Of a stretch of DNA of 13,199 nucleotides, positions 5,671 to 11,473 are shown piece by piece. This stretch comes from G020350405 sp964513655 (GTDB taxonomy: Bacteria > Planctomycetota > Phycisphaerae > Sedimentisphaerales > Anaerobacaceae): assembly GCA_964513655.1 (NCBI GenBank), contig CAZENQ010000090.1:1-13199 (forward strand), read 5' to 3'. Numbering within the stretch: the first letter of the stretch is position 1; each line of letters begins with the position of its first letter. Under the pieces are notes generated by a model that was given only the letters and a program-made list of their open reading frames with translations, had not been told where the DNA came from and made no database searches. Made by a program: the position numbers and the translations under genes.

Positions 5671-6327
5671 ATGAGAAAGAAGCGTAAGAAGAAGGAATTC
5701 GTGCGGGCGTGTCCGGAGGTGAAGACGGGATGGGTGGGTGATTTTTTCGAGACGGGTGACATTGTTCACGTTCAGGGTCAGGGTGTGCTATCTCGGCTCA
5801 TTCGTTGGTTCAGCCGGAGCTGGGGCGAGCGACCGACGTGGGCATCGCACTCCGCCATGGTGCTGCGGTGTGTGGGTGACAGGGTAGAGATTATCGAAGC
5901 TATTTACAAGGTGGTGGTGCGGCCCATCAGCGCGTACGGGGGCGGTAAATCGCGGCTTTTAGTCTGCCGGCGGCAGGGGGGGCTGAGTGAGGAAGAGAAA
6001 CAAAAGATGATTGAGAAGGCGGAGGATTATCGGGGGAGGAGGTACGGGTACTGGAAGCTATTTGCGCATGCGCTGGACAGGGTATTCAATAACAGATATG
6101 TTTTCAGGCGTTTGGCGCGGATGGATGATTATCCAATCTGCTCATGGCTGGTGGCTTACGTATATGAGCGGGTATTGGGAGAGCAGTTTGGCGGTCCGCC
6201 GAACGCTGCACAGCCGGATGACATTTTGGACCACTGTGTAGAGAAGGAGTGGGAGTTTGTGTGGTCGGATTCGAAAGAGTCGGTGGCGGATTTTTGTGAG
6301 GCGTATGGGTTGGCGGGGACGGGGTGA
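5671..6327 (+). CDS. YiiX-like permuted papain-fold (NlpC/P60-type) cysteine peptidase or amidase
   Basis: 218 aa, with GGGGAG ending 7 bases before the ATG. After a very basic N-terminus (MRKKRKKKEF) the family pattern appears: GDIVHVQGQGVLSRLIRWFSR (about 29-49), then ASHSAMVL with the candidate catalytic His60, then EIIEAI with Glu76. A long insert follows, then the permuted nucleophile Cys157 in YPICSWLVAYVY and the closing QPDDILDH segment. This order (His before Cys) marks the permuted YiiX/YebB (DUF830, peptidase C92-like) branch, often thought to cut amide or ester bonds in peptidoglycan or lipoproteins. There is no signal peptide, so it is cytoplasmic or works on an internal substrate. 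It begins 15 bases after the transposase stop and may be read from the same transcript. A viral or plasmid origin is possible, as such proteins are common there. Confidence 0.75.
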   Translation: MRKKRKKKEFVRACPEVKTGWVGDFFETGDIVHVQGQGVLSRLIRWFSRSWGERPTWASHSAMVLRCVGDRVEIIEAIYKVVVRPISAYGGGKSRLLVCRRQGGLSEEEKQKMIEKAEDYRGRRYGYWKLFAHALDRVFNNRYVFRRLARMDDYPICSWLVAYVYERVLGEQFGGPPNAAQPDDILDHCVEKEWEFVWSDSKESVADFCEAYGLAGTG

Positions 6328-6330
6328 GAG

Positions 6331-6347
6331 CCGCTAAAGCGGGATTA
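6331..6347. repeat. REP-like mini-hairpin after the peptidase stop
   Basis: CCGC-TAAA-GCGG (6331-6342) followed by GATTAA. It has the same TAAA loop and TTAA tail as other small hairpins in this window, but only a 4-bp stem. It starts 4 bases after the stop codon. Confidence 0.4.
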
Positions 6348-6414
6348 AGAATTATGAATTAAGAAGTAAAACGAGTTGCGCGTTGCGTGAGGTTAATTTT
6401 ATGCGGTGGCCAGA

Positions 6415-6459
6415 TCCTTCGACTGCGCGGCGCTGCGCACCGCTTCGCTCAGGATGACA
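6415..6459. repeat. Palindromic repeat ending GCTCAGGATGACA
   Basis: TCCTTCGACTGCGC is followed by a GC-rich centre (GGCGCTGCGCACC) and GCTTCGCTCAGGATGACA. It resembles the 'CTTCGAC...CAGGATGACA' intergenic repeat seen in many bacterial genomes, stated from general recollection only. It ends in the same ATGACA as the other repeat families here. Confidence 0.55.
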
Positions 6460-6466
6460 GAAAGGG

Positions 6467-6498
6467 ATTGCGTCGTCGCATCGCTGCTCGCAATGACA
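6467..6498. repeat. Palindromic repeat ATTGCG...CGCAATGACA
   Basis: ATTGCG (6467-6472) and CGCAAT (6489-6494) form inverted arms around a TCG-rich centre, followed by GACA. It sits 7 bases after the preceding repeat and shares its terminal ATGACA, so the two form a composite cassette. Confidence 0.55.
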
Positions 6499-6569
6499 AA
6501 TTATGGATTCGGCGTATTGCGTGGTGAGTCCTGGTTCGTTCTTAGGGCCGGGGCGAACTGAACAGGTCG

Positions 6570-7049
6570 TCACTTAATCAGTGGTATTTTTGCGGCGAGG
6601 TCGAAGTTTATGATAGCGGCGATTTTGTTCTCGCACTGGAAATAGCGCGTGACTTTGATGGGCGGCAGGACCTCCTTGAACCTTGGGACAAAGACGGTCT
6701 GCAGGGCAAGGCACTGGGCTTCGATTGACATATAAGAGTCGAGCAATTCAAGTGCGAGCTCATCAGTCATCTTTAGATAGTTTTTGGCGTACTTTTCGAT
6801 GAGCGTAATCTTCTGGTCGTCTAACTTCTGGAGCTGTTTCTGGTAGTCATCGTAGAGGGGCCAGAACTTCTCGCCCTCAAGAGGGGTCAGTTCCATATTT
6901 TCCGCGATGACGAGCTTTTTGTTTGCCTGGATAGCCTTTCGGAGGATTTCCATATTGTCGGCGGGCTTATCAAGGCCGGCAAAGGCCAGCATCGCAAGTG
7001 ACATAACGGCAGCCAGCACGACGGTAGTGATGAGTCGGTTCCTTTTCAT
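6570..7049 (-). CDS. Exported helical protein, Spy/CpxP-like (hypothetical)
   Basis: 159 aa with a perfect AAGGAG (plus-strand 7057-7062) seven bases before the ATG. A signal peptide (1-24; MKRNR, hydrophobic core, AFA-G) directs export. The mature protein is helical: an ENMELTPLEGEKFWPLYDDY segment (about 50-69), a charged linker, a MTDELALELLDSYMSIEAQ helix (about 95-113) and VFVPRFKEVLPPIKVTRYFQ (about 118-138). The 'LTxxE..kFwplY' pattern and the helix-hairpin layout recall the LTxxQ/Spy/CpxP group of periplasmic stress-related proteins and a common hypothetical family annotated only by homology. No catalytic residues are seen. It lies 74 bases downstream of the zinc-ribbon gene on the same strand and may share its transcript, although its own strong ribosome site suggests good expression. 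The function is not known; a periplasmic chaperone or sensor role is a guess. Confidence 0.7.
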   Translation of the reverse strand: MKRNRLITTVVLAAVMSLAMLAFAGLDKPADNMEILRKAIQANKKLVIAENMELTPLEGEKFWPLYDDYQKQLQKLDDQKITLIEKYAKNYLKMTDELALELLDSYMSIEAQCLALQTVFVPRFKEVLPPIKVTRYFQCENKIAAIINFDLAAKIPLIK

Positions 7050-7123
7050 CTGTACACTCCTTAAATAAAGGTTGGTTCCTGTGCGTCTTAAGGAAAAGTG
7101 ACAAAATATCTTTGAATCAGGGA

Positions 7124-7606
7124 TTATTCTTCGGTTTGTTCTTTTACCTCGCGGGCTTTTTTTCTGAGGTCTTCAGTTTTGCTGTATTGACAACCTGTGC
7201 ATCTATCCGCGAAATCGTGTCGGAAGGAACCCCTCAAGAAGATGAGGGCGCACTTATCGCATTTTTCAGCACGATGAACAGTTTCCTGACTGCATTCGGT
7301 GCAGACCAGGCCGGGGACGGACCTTGTGTTGGGGTCTGTCATCATCGCTATAAACTGGTCAGGTGGAGGCTGGTTGTCCTGCAGATACTGAAAGTATGCG
7401 CGCTTGCCGGTCTGATATTCGGCCTGGCAGTCGGGATTGGTGCACTTAACCCAAATCATATCGGCGGGGTTAATGGTCTCTATACCGGCGGGTTTAGAGG
7501 ATTGCTCCCTATAGTCAGCGTCCTTTTTGTAGGTTATGGTCGCGGCCAAGACCAAGCAGAGCACGATAATTGCGAACATAATGAGCTTTTTGTTCTTATT
7601 TGCCAT
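7124..7606 (-). CDS. Membrane-anchored cysteine-rich (zinc-ribbon) protein
   Basis: 160 aa with GAGG 8 bases before the ATG. One N-terminal membrane segment (about 7-25, KKLIMFAIIVLCLVLAATI) is preceded by MANKNKK, so the bulk is probably outside the membrane. The rest carries regularly spaced cysteine pairs: KCTNPDCQAEY (C54, C59), VCTECSQ, KCDKCALIF and RCTGCQY. This is the pattern of two zinc ribbons or treble-clef knuckles. A charged helix closes the protein (EDLRKKAREVKEQTEE). I do not recognise the family. Related zinc-ribbon stalks occur next to secretion and pilus proteins in planctomycetes, but nothing here proves that. A plus-strand frame covers the same region, but it lacks a ribosome site and such a pattern, so this strand is preferred. 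Confidence 0.7.
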   Translation of the reverse strand: MANKNKKLIMFAIIVLCLVLAATITYKKDADYREQSSKPAGIETINPADMIWVKCTNPDCQAEYQTGKRAYFQYLQDNQPPPDQFIAMMTDPNTRSVPGLVCTECSQETVHRAEKCDKCALIFLRGSFRHDFADRCTGCQYSKTEDLRKKAREVKEQTEE

Positions 7607-7618
7607 GTCGGAACCTCA

Positions 7619-7645
7619 AATATAATTAAATAACAATTTGGTCAA
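7619..7645 (-). promoter_or_regulatory. Candidate promoter of the zinc-ribbon gene
   Basis: Read on the minus strand: TTGACC (7645-7640), a 15-base A/T-rich spacer and TATATT (7624-7619), ending 12 bases before the ATG. The spacer is short and a start this close would leave almost no leader, so this is weak. Confidence 0.3.
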
Positions 7646-7771
7646 GGGAGCAGCATCAAAGAGTCATTATAACTGTATATACGCCGCAAATCAACATTTT
7701 TGGCCTCCAGATTGAGTTAGTTTAGCAAACCCATCGTGAAATTGCAAGTATTTTCTTTCAGAGCGTGGATG

Positions 7772-8140
7772 TCAGTCGATGGCGGTTGGGCGGGTGCGTT
7801 CACCGTGTTTTCTGAAGTGGGCGATGGCGTCTTCGCGGGTGGTGAAATCCTGGTCGGTGAACAGGATGTTGGTATCGCCGATACGGATCTGGTCGCCGTC
7901 TGTGAGGGTGGTCTCCTGAGTCATTTTTCTGTCGTTGAGGAATGCGCCGTGTTTGCTGTTTAGGTCGAGGGCGACGTATCGGCCGGAGTCGGCGTCGAGG
8001 CGGATTTGGAGGTGCTTGCGCGAGACGTATTCATCGAGGACCTGGACGGGGAGGGTCTCCGAGCGGCCGATTACGATGGTGGCCTGAGCGAGGGTGTAAT
8101 AGTCGTTTTTGCTGCCGGACATTATTATGATAGAGGCCAT
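7772..8140 (-). CDS. Single-domain FHA protein
   Basis: 122 aa, almost all one forkhead-associated domain, the module that binds phosphothreonine peptides. Core residues are visible: IGR at 24-26, the S-R-K-H phosphate-binding turn at 40-43, DLNSKHGAFLND at 59-70, where the usual Asn-Gly has become His64-Gly65, and the closing TLTDGDQIRIGDTNILF (about 78-94). The C-terminal 25 residues are charged (TTREDAIAHFRKHGERTR). It has no kinase or membrane part, so it is probably an adaptor in Ser/Thr-kinase signalling, which is common in planctomycetes; the cognate kinase is not in the window. The start ATG has only a weak ribosome site. It is transcribed divergently from the gene at 8305. Confidence 0.88.
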   Translation of the reverse strand: MASIIIMSGSKNDYYTLAQATIVIGRSETLPVQVLDEYVSRKHLQIRLDADSGRYVALDLNSKHGAFLNDRKMTQETTLTDGDQIRIGDTNILFTDQDFTTREDAIAHFRKHGERTRPTAID

Positions 8141-8188
8141 CGTGCGTATCCGTTAAAAGGTTGTTCTGCGGCCGAATCTGCTGGGCGT

Positions 8189-8217
8189 ATGGTATTTGGG
8201 ATTAGTGCGTGAGTCAA
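8189..8217 (-). promoter_or_regulatory. Candidate promoter of the FHA gene
   Basis: Read on the minus strand: TTGACT (8217-8212), a 17-base spacer and TACCAT (8194-8189). It lies about 50 bases before the FHA start codon. Its -35 is back to back with the plus-strand promoter at 8232. Confidence 0.45.
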
Positions 8218-8231
8218 GGGTGGGTTGGGGA

Positions 8232-8260
8232 TTGTGTTTTGGGGTGTTTTTCGGTATGAT
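8232..8260 (+). promoter_or_regulatory. Candidate promoter of the coiled-coil protein gene
   Basis: TTGTGT (8232-8237), a 17-base spacer and TATGAT (8255-8260), followed by a leader of about 40 bases to the ATG at 8305. Only 14 bases separate it from the divergent FHA promoter, so one regulator could act on both. Confidence 0.45.
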
Positions 8261-8304
8261 GGGGGGTTGTAAAAGGGCTAATCATTTTTTGAGAGGGCAT
8301 AGAG

Positions 8305-8811
8305 ATGAAGAAGTTAAGTGTGATTGTGATAACGGCGGTTTTGAGTTTGTTGGTGATAACGGTCTTGGCGCAGACAGATGGAGGGCAGGAAGGCGGCACA
8401 TCAGGTCAGACGTCGGCCGGGGCGCAGGAGAGTACGCAGCAGAAGTATTTAAGGGCGGTGGATAGGAAGAGGGAGAGAACGGACAGGCGATATTACGGGC
8501 GGTCCCGCTATCGAACGAAGGATTATGACGAGCGGGTGGTGAGAACAGAGCGATCGGTGAGCGGCAGCATGCAGGACATTGTTAATTACCTGATGCAGAA
8601 GGACGAGCAGAATACGAGGCGGATAGAGGCTCTGGAGGCGACGGTGGCGAGCCTGGAAAAGGAGCTGAAGCGGAACAGCGGTATTGAGCGGAAGCACTGG
8701 AATAAGGTCGGCGAATTAGAGGACAAGGTGAAGTTGTTGTTGAGGGCGGAGCGTAAGAGGAGGAGGGCGGAGGATGCCGGTGAGGAGTCGGAAGTGGTGG
8801 AGGAATTTTAA
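8305..8811 (+). CDS. Exported coiled-coil protein of unknown function
   Basis: 168 aa; GAGAGGG ends 7 bases before the ATG. A signal peptide (MKKLSVIVITAVLSLLVITVLA, cleavage after A22) is followed by a Gly/Gln/Ser/Thr-rich linker (about 23-45). A strongly basic stretch comes next (DRKRERTDRRYYGRSRYR, about 52-69), then a long coiled coil (about 88-150; DIVNYLMQKDEQNTRRIEAL, VASLEKELKR, VGELEDKVKLLLRAERKRRR) and an acidic tail (EDAGEESEVVEEF). The clear heptads suggest a dimer or trimer. I do not recognise a family, and it has no catalytic motif. It is divergent from the FHA gene and 87 bases upstream of the permease gene. A link between them is not proven. Confidence 0.7.
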   Translation: MKKLSVIVITAVLSLLVITVLAQTDGGQEGGTSGQTSAGAQESTQQKYLRAVDRKRERTDRRYYGRSRYRTKDYDERVVRTERSVSGSMQDIVNYLMQKDEQNTRRIEALEATVASLEKELKRNSGIERKHWNKVGELEDKVKLLLRAERKRRRAEDAGEESEVVEEF

Positions 8812-8898
8812 GAGTGTTGGAGGGGGAGTTTGAGGGAGCCGGGAGTGGAAGGTGGGGAGGTGTGAAAAGAGAAGGTAATCGCAGTTGGTTGAAGTGAG

Positions 8899-9927
8899 AT
8901 GGCCGGATTTGTTGAGTCGATAGTGATTGATTTTTGGGGGACAGTGGCGGAGATGTCGCCATATTTATTGTTTGGGTTTTTTGTGGCGGGGATACTATCG
9001 GTGCTGGTATCGCAGGAGTTTGTTGAGCGGCATCTTGGCGGCAGGGGGGTGTGGCCATTGGTTAAGGCGTCGCTATTTGGCGTGCCGCTTCCGTTGTGTT
9101 CGTGCGGAGTTATACCGGTGACGGTTTCACTGCACAAGCACGGTGCGAGCAAGGGTTCGGCGGTATCGTTTTTGCTGTCGACGCCGCAGACGGGGGTGGA
9201 CAGTATATTTGTGACGCTGAGTCTGTTGGGGCCGTTGTTTGCGATATTTCGGCCTGTCGCAGCGTTTGTGACTGGGATTGTGGGGGGCGGTCTGGTGAAT
9301 TTATCTGATGGCAGCGCAGAGGGAAGTGAGGGACCGCGAAAATGTACGGATACTTGCTGCGGGGGTGAAGCGGGCGGCAAGAAGAAGATTGCGAGGGGGT
9401 TGAAGTATGGATTTGTGGAGCTGCCTCGCGATATCGGCAAGGCGATGTTGGCGGGCCTGGCGGTTGCGGCGTTGATATCTGTATTAGTGCCGGAGGGGTA
9501 CTTTGCGGAGAAGTTGGGGACGGGGATATTCGCGATGGTGGTGATGATGTTTTTGGGGATACCGGTTTATGTTTGTGCGACGGCATCTGTTCCGGTGGCG
9601 GCGGCGTTGATAATGAAGGGGCTGACGCCGGGGGCGGCGCTGGTGTTTTTGATGACGGGGCCGGCGACGAACGCGGCGTCGTTCGCAACGATATGGAAGA
9701 GTTTGGGGAGGGGGACGGCGATTATTTATTTAGGTACGGTGGCGGGATGCGCGCTTTTGGGAGGTATATTGCTTGACTGGATTGCCGGGGGCATTGAGTT
9801 TGAGATAGTGAGTCGGTCGGGGTGGATGCTGCCGGGGGCGGTCAAATATGTATCGGCGGTGGCGCTATTGGGGGTATTGGGGTTTGGGATAGTTACCGGG
9901 AGAAGGAAAAGGGGGAGGCATAATTAG
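8899..9927 (+). CDS. SO_0444-family Cu/Zn efflux permease (ArsP/DUF318-like)
   Basis: 342 aa with about 8-9 membrane segments. The family signature is clear in both halves: FGVPLPLCSCGVIPVTVSL (C67-S-C69) with GSAVSFLLSTPQTGVDS in the first, and GIPVYVCATASVPVAAALI with LVFLMTGPATNAAS in the second. Between them a hydrophilic loop holds CTDTCCGG (C149, C153, C154), a thiolate cluster fit to bind soft metals. This group (pfam ArsP_1) pumps metals or organo-arsenicals out of the cell, and the SO_0444 branch is annotated as Cu/Zn efflux. No metal-sensing regulator or P-type ATPase is adjacent, which is unusual for such pumps. The ATG at 8899 has only a weak ribosome site (GAAGTGAG). The protein ends in a basic tail (RRKRGRHN). 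Confidence 0.85.
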   Translation: MAGFVESIVIDFWGTVAEMSPYLLFGFFVAGILSVLVSQEFVERHLGGRGVWPLVKASLFGVPLPLCSCGVIPVTVSLHKHGASKGSAVSFLLSTPQTGVDSIFVTLSLLGPLFAIFRPVAAFVTGIVGGGLVNLSDGSAEGSEGPRKCTDTCCGGEAGGKKKIARGLKYGFVELPRDIGKAMLAGLAVAALISVLVPEGYFAEKLGTGIFAMVVMMFLGIPVYVCATASVPVAAALIMKGLTPGAALVFLMTGPATNAASFATIWKSLGRGTAIIYLGTVAGCALLGGILLDWIAGGIEFEIVSRSGWMLPGAVKYVSAVALLGVLGFGIVTGRRKRGRHN

Positions 9928-9933
9928 GGGTTT

Positions 9934-9955
9934 GGGCTCCGGTGAGATAGAGCCC
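9934..9955 (+). terminator. Hairpin after the permease gene
   Basis: GGGCTC (9934-9939) pairs with GAGCCC (9950-9955) around a 10-base loop, 6 bases after the permease stop. There is no T-run after it, so it is at best an atypical terminator. The CCCTAAAGGG edge resembles the small REP-like hairpins. Confidence 0.35.
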
Positions 9956-10021
9956 TAAAGGGAAATACGAAACACGAAATCCTAAACAAATTCGAAATTG
10001 AAAATTGAAATGTTCAAAAAT

Positions 10022-10047
10022 GGATTCCCGCGTGCGCGGGAATGACA
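10022..10047. repeat. GGATTCCCGC...GCGGGAATGACA palindrome
   Basis: GGATTCCCGC, a 4-base centre (GTGC), then GCGGGAATGACA. It follows an A-rich tract, as the copy at 298 does. It is the same family as 11407 and 11474. Confidence 0.7.
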
Positions 10048-10105
10048 AGTGACGGGAAGTGACGGTGGAAGGTCGGAAAGCACAATGTAAGAGCGGAGGT
10101 CTAAA

Positions 10106-10128
10106 CCTCGGGTAAAACCCGAGGCTAA
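10106..10128. repeat. REP hairpin of the RAYT type
   Basis: CCTCGGGT (10106-10113) and ACCCGAGG (10117-10124) form an 8-bp stem with an AAA loop, followed by CTAA. Stem length, 3-base loop position and CTAA tail are the same as REP 1 at 5079 (CCCCCGGT/ACCGGGGG). It is likely a dispersed product of the RAYT at 5203 or a relative. Confidence 0.6.
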
Positions 10129-10172
10129 ATATTTTGGATTCGGCCTCGTGTGGGCAGCAATCGAGGGCAAGC

Positions 10173-10208
10173 GGGGTAAAGCCCCAGTTAGATAGGCGTA
10201 CGCCATCT
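10173..10208. repeat. Small hairpins, including a GGCGTACGCC palindrome
   Basis: GGGG-TAAAG-CCCC (10173-10185) is followed by an interrupted palindrome AGAT-A-GGCGT/ACGCC-ATCT (10190-10208). Further on, CGGGGTAAAGCGG (about 10211-10223) resembles the first. The repeated GTAAAGC core points to the same REP-like group. Confidence 0.45.
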
Positions 10209-10250
10209 CACGGGGTAAAGCGGAAAATTGCTCGGTGTTGGAAATGGGGG

Positions 10251-10278
10251 TTGCAATTTTTTGGAAAGATAGTAAGAT
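10251..10278 (+). promoter_or_regulatory. Candidate promoter of rpmH
   Basis: TTGCAA (10251-10256), a 16-base spacer and TAAGAT (10273-10278), four of six matches in each box. It would give a leader of about 80 bases with a 6-bp hairpin (TGCGGC/GCCGCA, 10334-10350) just before the ribosome site. Confidence 0.35.
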
Positions 10279-10366
10279 TTCGGGTTCTTATGCAGAAACT
10301 GGTGATTGGGTTAGATGTGGGTGGCCTTAGAGTTGCGGCATATGGCCGCAGGACAGGAGACGGTTA

Positions 10367-10498
10367 GTGGAAAATCATCGCAAGAGCAGGATTAAGAGGC
10401 TGCGGAAGATGGGGTTTCGGGCGCGGGCGCGGACGAAGAAAGGACGAAAGATGTTCAGCCGGAAACGGCGGGTGGGGCGGAGCGTCAACTGTGTTTGA
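10367..10498 (+). CDS. rpmH: 50S ribosomal protein bL34
   Basis: 43 codons, starting at GTG 10367 with AGGAG (10355-10359) seven bases upstream. The protein is almost pure K/R with the bL34 core GFRARARTKKGRKMFSRKRR (16-35), and ends VGRSVNCV. This matches the family consensus GFRARMxTxxGRxVLxRRRxxGR, and the length is normal (43-47 aa). The N-terminus (ENHRKSRIKRLRKM) differs from the usual MKRTYQPS. Such a divergent start is known in some planctomycete and other lineages, but I cannot check it here. The usual partner rnpA (RNase P protein) does not follow: downstream lies a short spacer and an opposite-strand gene. bL34 sits near the centre of the 50S rRNA and is made as a small basic protein. 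The GTG start and short length make it easy to miss. Confidence 0.85.
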   Translation: MENHRKSRIKRLRKMGFRARARTKKGRKMFSRKRRVGRSVNCV

Positions 10499-10589
10499 GG
10501 TGAATGGGGGGGAGTCGAGTTTAATTCGATGCATAACGATGAAGTCAGCGGTCGGGTGGACTGACATGTTATGAGAAATTCGTTTTGTG

Positions 10590-11057
10590 CTATACCGAAT
10601 TAAGGAAGTCTAATGCTTTGGCAACACTGTAATGCCATTGCGATACATCAAGCCTAGGTCTATCTCCTCCTTGCACGGACATTAACCAGGCATCATCTCT
10701 GTCTCGCAGGTAAAATTTATATTGGAAATATTCTTTTGGTGGTTTATAGGTATTTATGGGCTTACCTTTTTTTAGTGTCTCAAAAAAAACGTCCCAAGGG
10801 ATGATAAAAATGTCTGATAGGATATTTCTTTTACCGCCACAGATTAGGACAAAAACTCCGCTCTCATTCAGTTTGGATGGATCAACTCCTTGGAAAAACT
10901 GCCTTCTTGATAAGTCGTATGTTGCAGACTTTGTAAAATATTCTTTACCGACAAAGTTTATGGTCTCAATCCAGCCGTTACTCAGCCGTGCAATGTTGCA
11001 TTTTATCCCCTTAGATTTAGCAAGATTATAAAATTTGCTTGCCCAGTGATTATTCAT
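10590..11057 (-). CDS. Hypothetical protein, A/T-rich orphan
   Basis: 155 aa from the ATG at 11057, chosen because GAGG lies 5 bases upstream; the frame extends to a TTG at 11081 without a ribosome site. It is soluble with no signal peptide. It has mixed alpha/beta character, with an N-terminal WASKFYNLAKSKGIKCNIAR helix-strand (about 5-24), then NGWIETINFVGKEYF, a hydrophobic strand VFVLICGGK (about 77-85), DIFIIPWDVFFETLKKGK (about 91-108) and a C-terminal WHYSVAKALDFL helix. The pattern 'strand with a G-G-K turn, then IIPWDVF' recalls small nuclease-like or DNA-binding proteins of mobile islands, but no motif is good enough to name a function. Base composition is clearly more A/T-rich than the neighbours, which suggests recent acquisition. 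It stands alone. Confidence 0.65.
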   Translation of the reverse strand: MNNHWASKFYNLAKSKGIKCNIARLSNGWIETINFVGKEYFTKSATYDLSRRQFFQGVDPSKLNESGVFVLICGGKRNILSDIFIIPWDVFFETLKKGKPINTYKPPKEYFQYKFYLRDRDDAWLMSVQGGDRPRLDVSQWHYSVAKALDFLNSV

Positions 11058-11116
11058 GGCGGCCTCATAGTTATTCACCAATCATGAGATAATAATATAC
11101 GACACGATTTGGACTG

Positions 11117-11145
11117 ATTTTATGGTGTCATTGTGTCAATAGCAA
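11117..11145 (-). promoter_or_regulatory. Candidate promoter of the orphan gene
   Basis: Read on the minus strand: TTGCTA (11145-11140), a 17-base spacer and TAAAAT (11122-11117). A perfect TTGACA hexamer also lies in the spacer, but it has no -10 at proper distance. Confidence 0.4.
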
Positions 11146-11406
11146 GCGAATATTTCGTATCGAAGAATGGGTAACTATCCCTATTTTAGGCATTATAGCC
11201 AGAGGAGAGGCGTGGTTGGATGTCTTTATTAATGTGGCGAAGCAGCGTGCTGACTATTGATGCGAAACGGGTGTCATATACATAAGTATAGCCGTGGTTT
11301 GCGGTAGTTCCAGAAGTTTTTGTAATAGTTTGGGCGGAATGGGAGGATAGAAAGAGCGGGTAGCGTATAGCGTTTAGGGTAGGGGGTTTAGGATTTGGGA
11401 GGGTCT

Positions 11407-11432
11407 GGATTCCCGCGTTCGCGGGAATGACA
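11407..11432. repeat. GGATTCCCGC...GCGGGAATGACA palindrome, copy 2
   Basis: GGATTCCCGC, centre GTTC, GCGGGAATGACA, then GGGAGGGG. With its flanks (TTTAGGA, GGGAGGGTCT) it forms a direct repeat with the next copy at 11474. Confidence 0.7.
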
Positions 11433-11473
11433 GGGAGGGGGTAACGTTTAGCGTACAGGGTTTAGGAGGGTCT

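Larger units (their letters stand above)
9928..10366. other. Repeat-rich spacer ahead of rpmH
   Basis: Holds the terminator-like hairpin after the permease, an A-rich tract (9961-10020), three palindromic repeats and a weak promoter. All are listed separately. No other gene was found. Confidence 0.5.

Noticed and set aside
7112..7633. Plus-strand frame of 173 codons overlapping the zinc-ribbon gene
   Set aside because: No ribosome site, and the minus-strand frame shows a membrane segment plus ordered cysteine pairs and a good ribosome site.
8582..9440. Minus-strand frames spanning the coiled-coil and permease genes
   Set aside because: Low-complexity Pro/Ser products, no ribosome sites, and they run across a gene boundary.
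9110..9688. Long minus-strand frames under the permease gene
   Set aside because: Pro/Ser/Thr-rich translations typical of the shadow of a GC-rich gene on the other strand.
10134..10367. 77-codon plus frame ending exactly at the rpmH start (TAGTG overlap), with tail MQKLVIGLDVGGLRVAAYG
   Set aside because: The start part runs through REP repeats and no ribosome site is found. The overlap looks like coupling, but a 25-codon tail alone is not convincing.
10577..10601. AATTCG/CGAATT inverted repeat around the stop codon of the orphan gene, considered as a terminator
   Set aside because: Only 6 A/T-rich pairs with a 13-base loop and no T-run.
11212..11283. Short frames after AGGAGAGG (GTG 11212, ATG 11220)
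   Set aside because: Only 6 and 21 codons, with poor spacing for the longer one.
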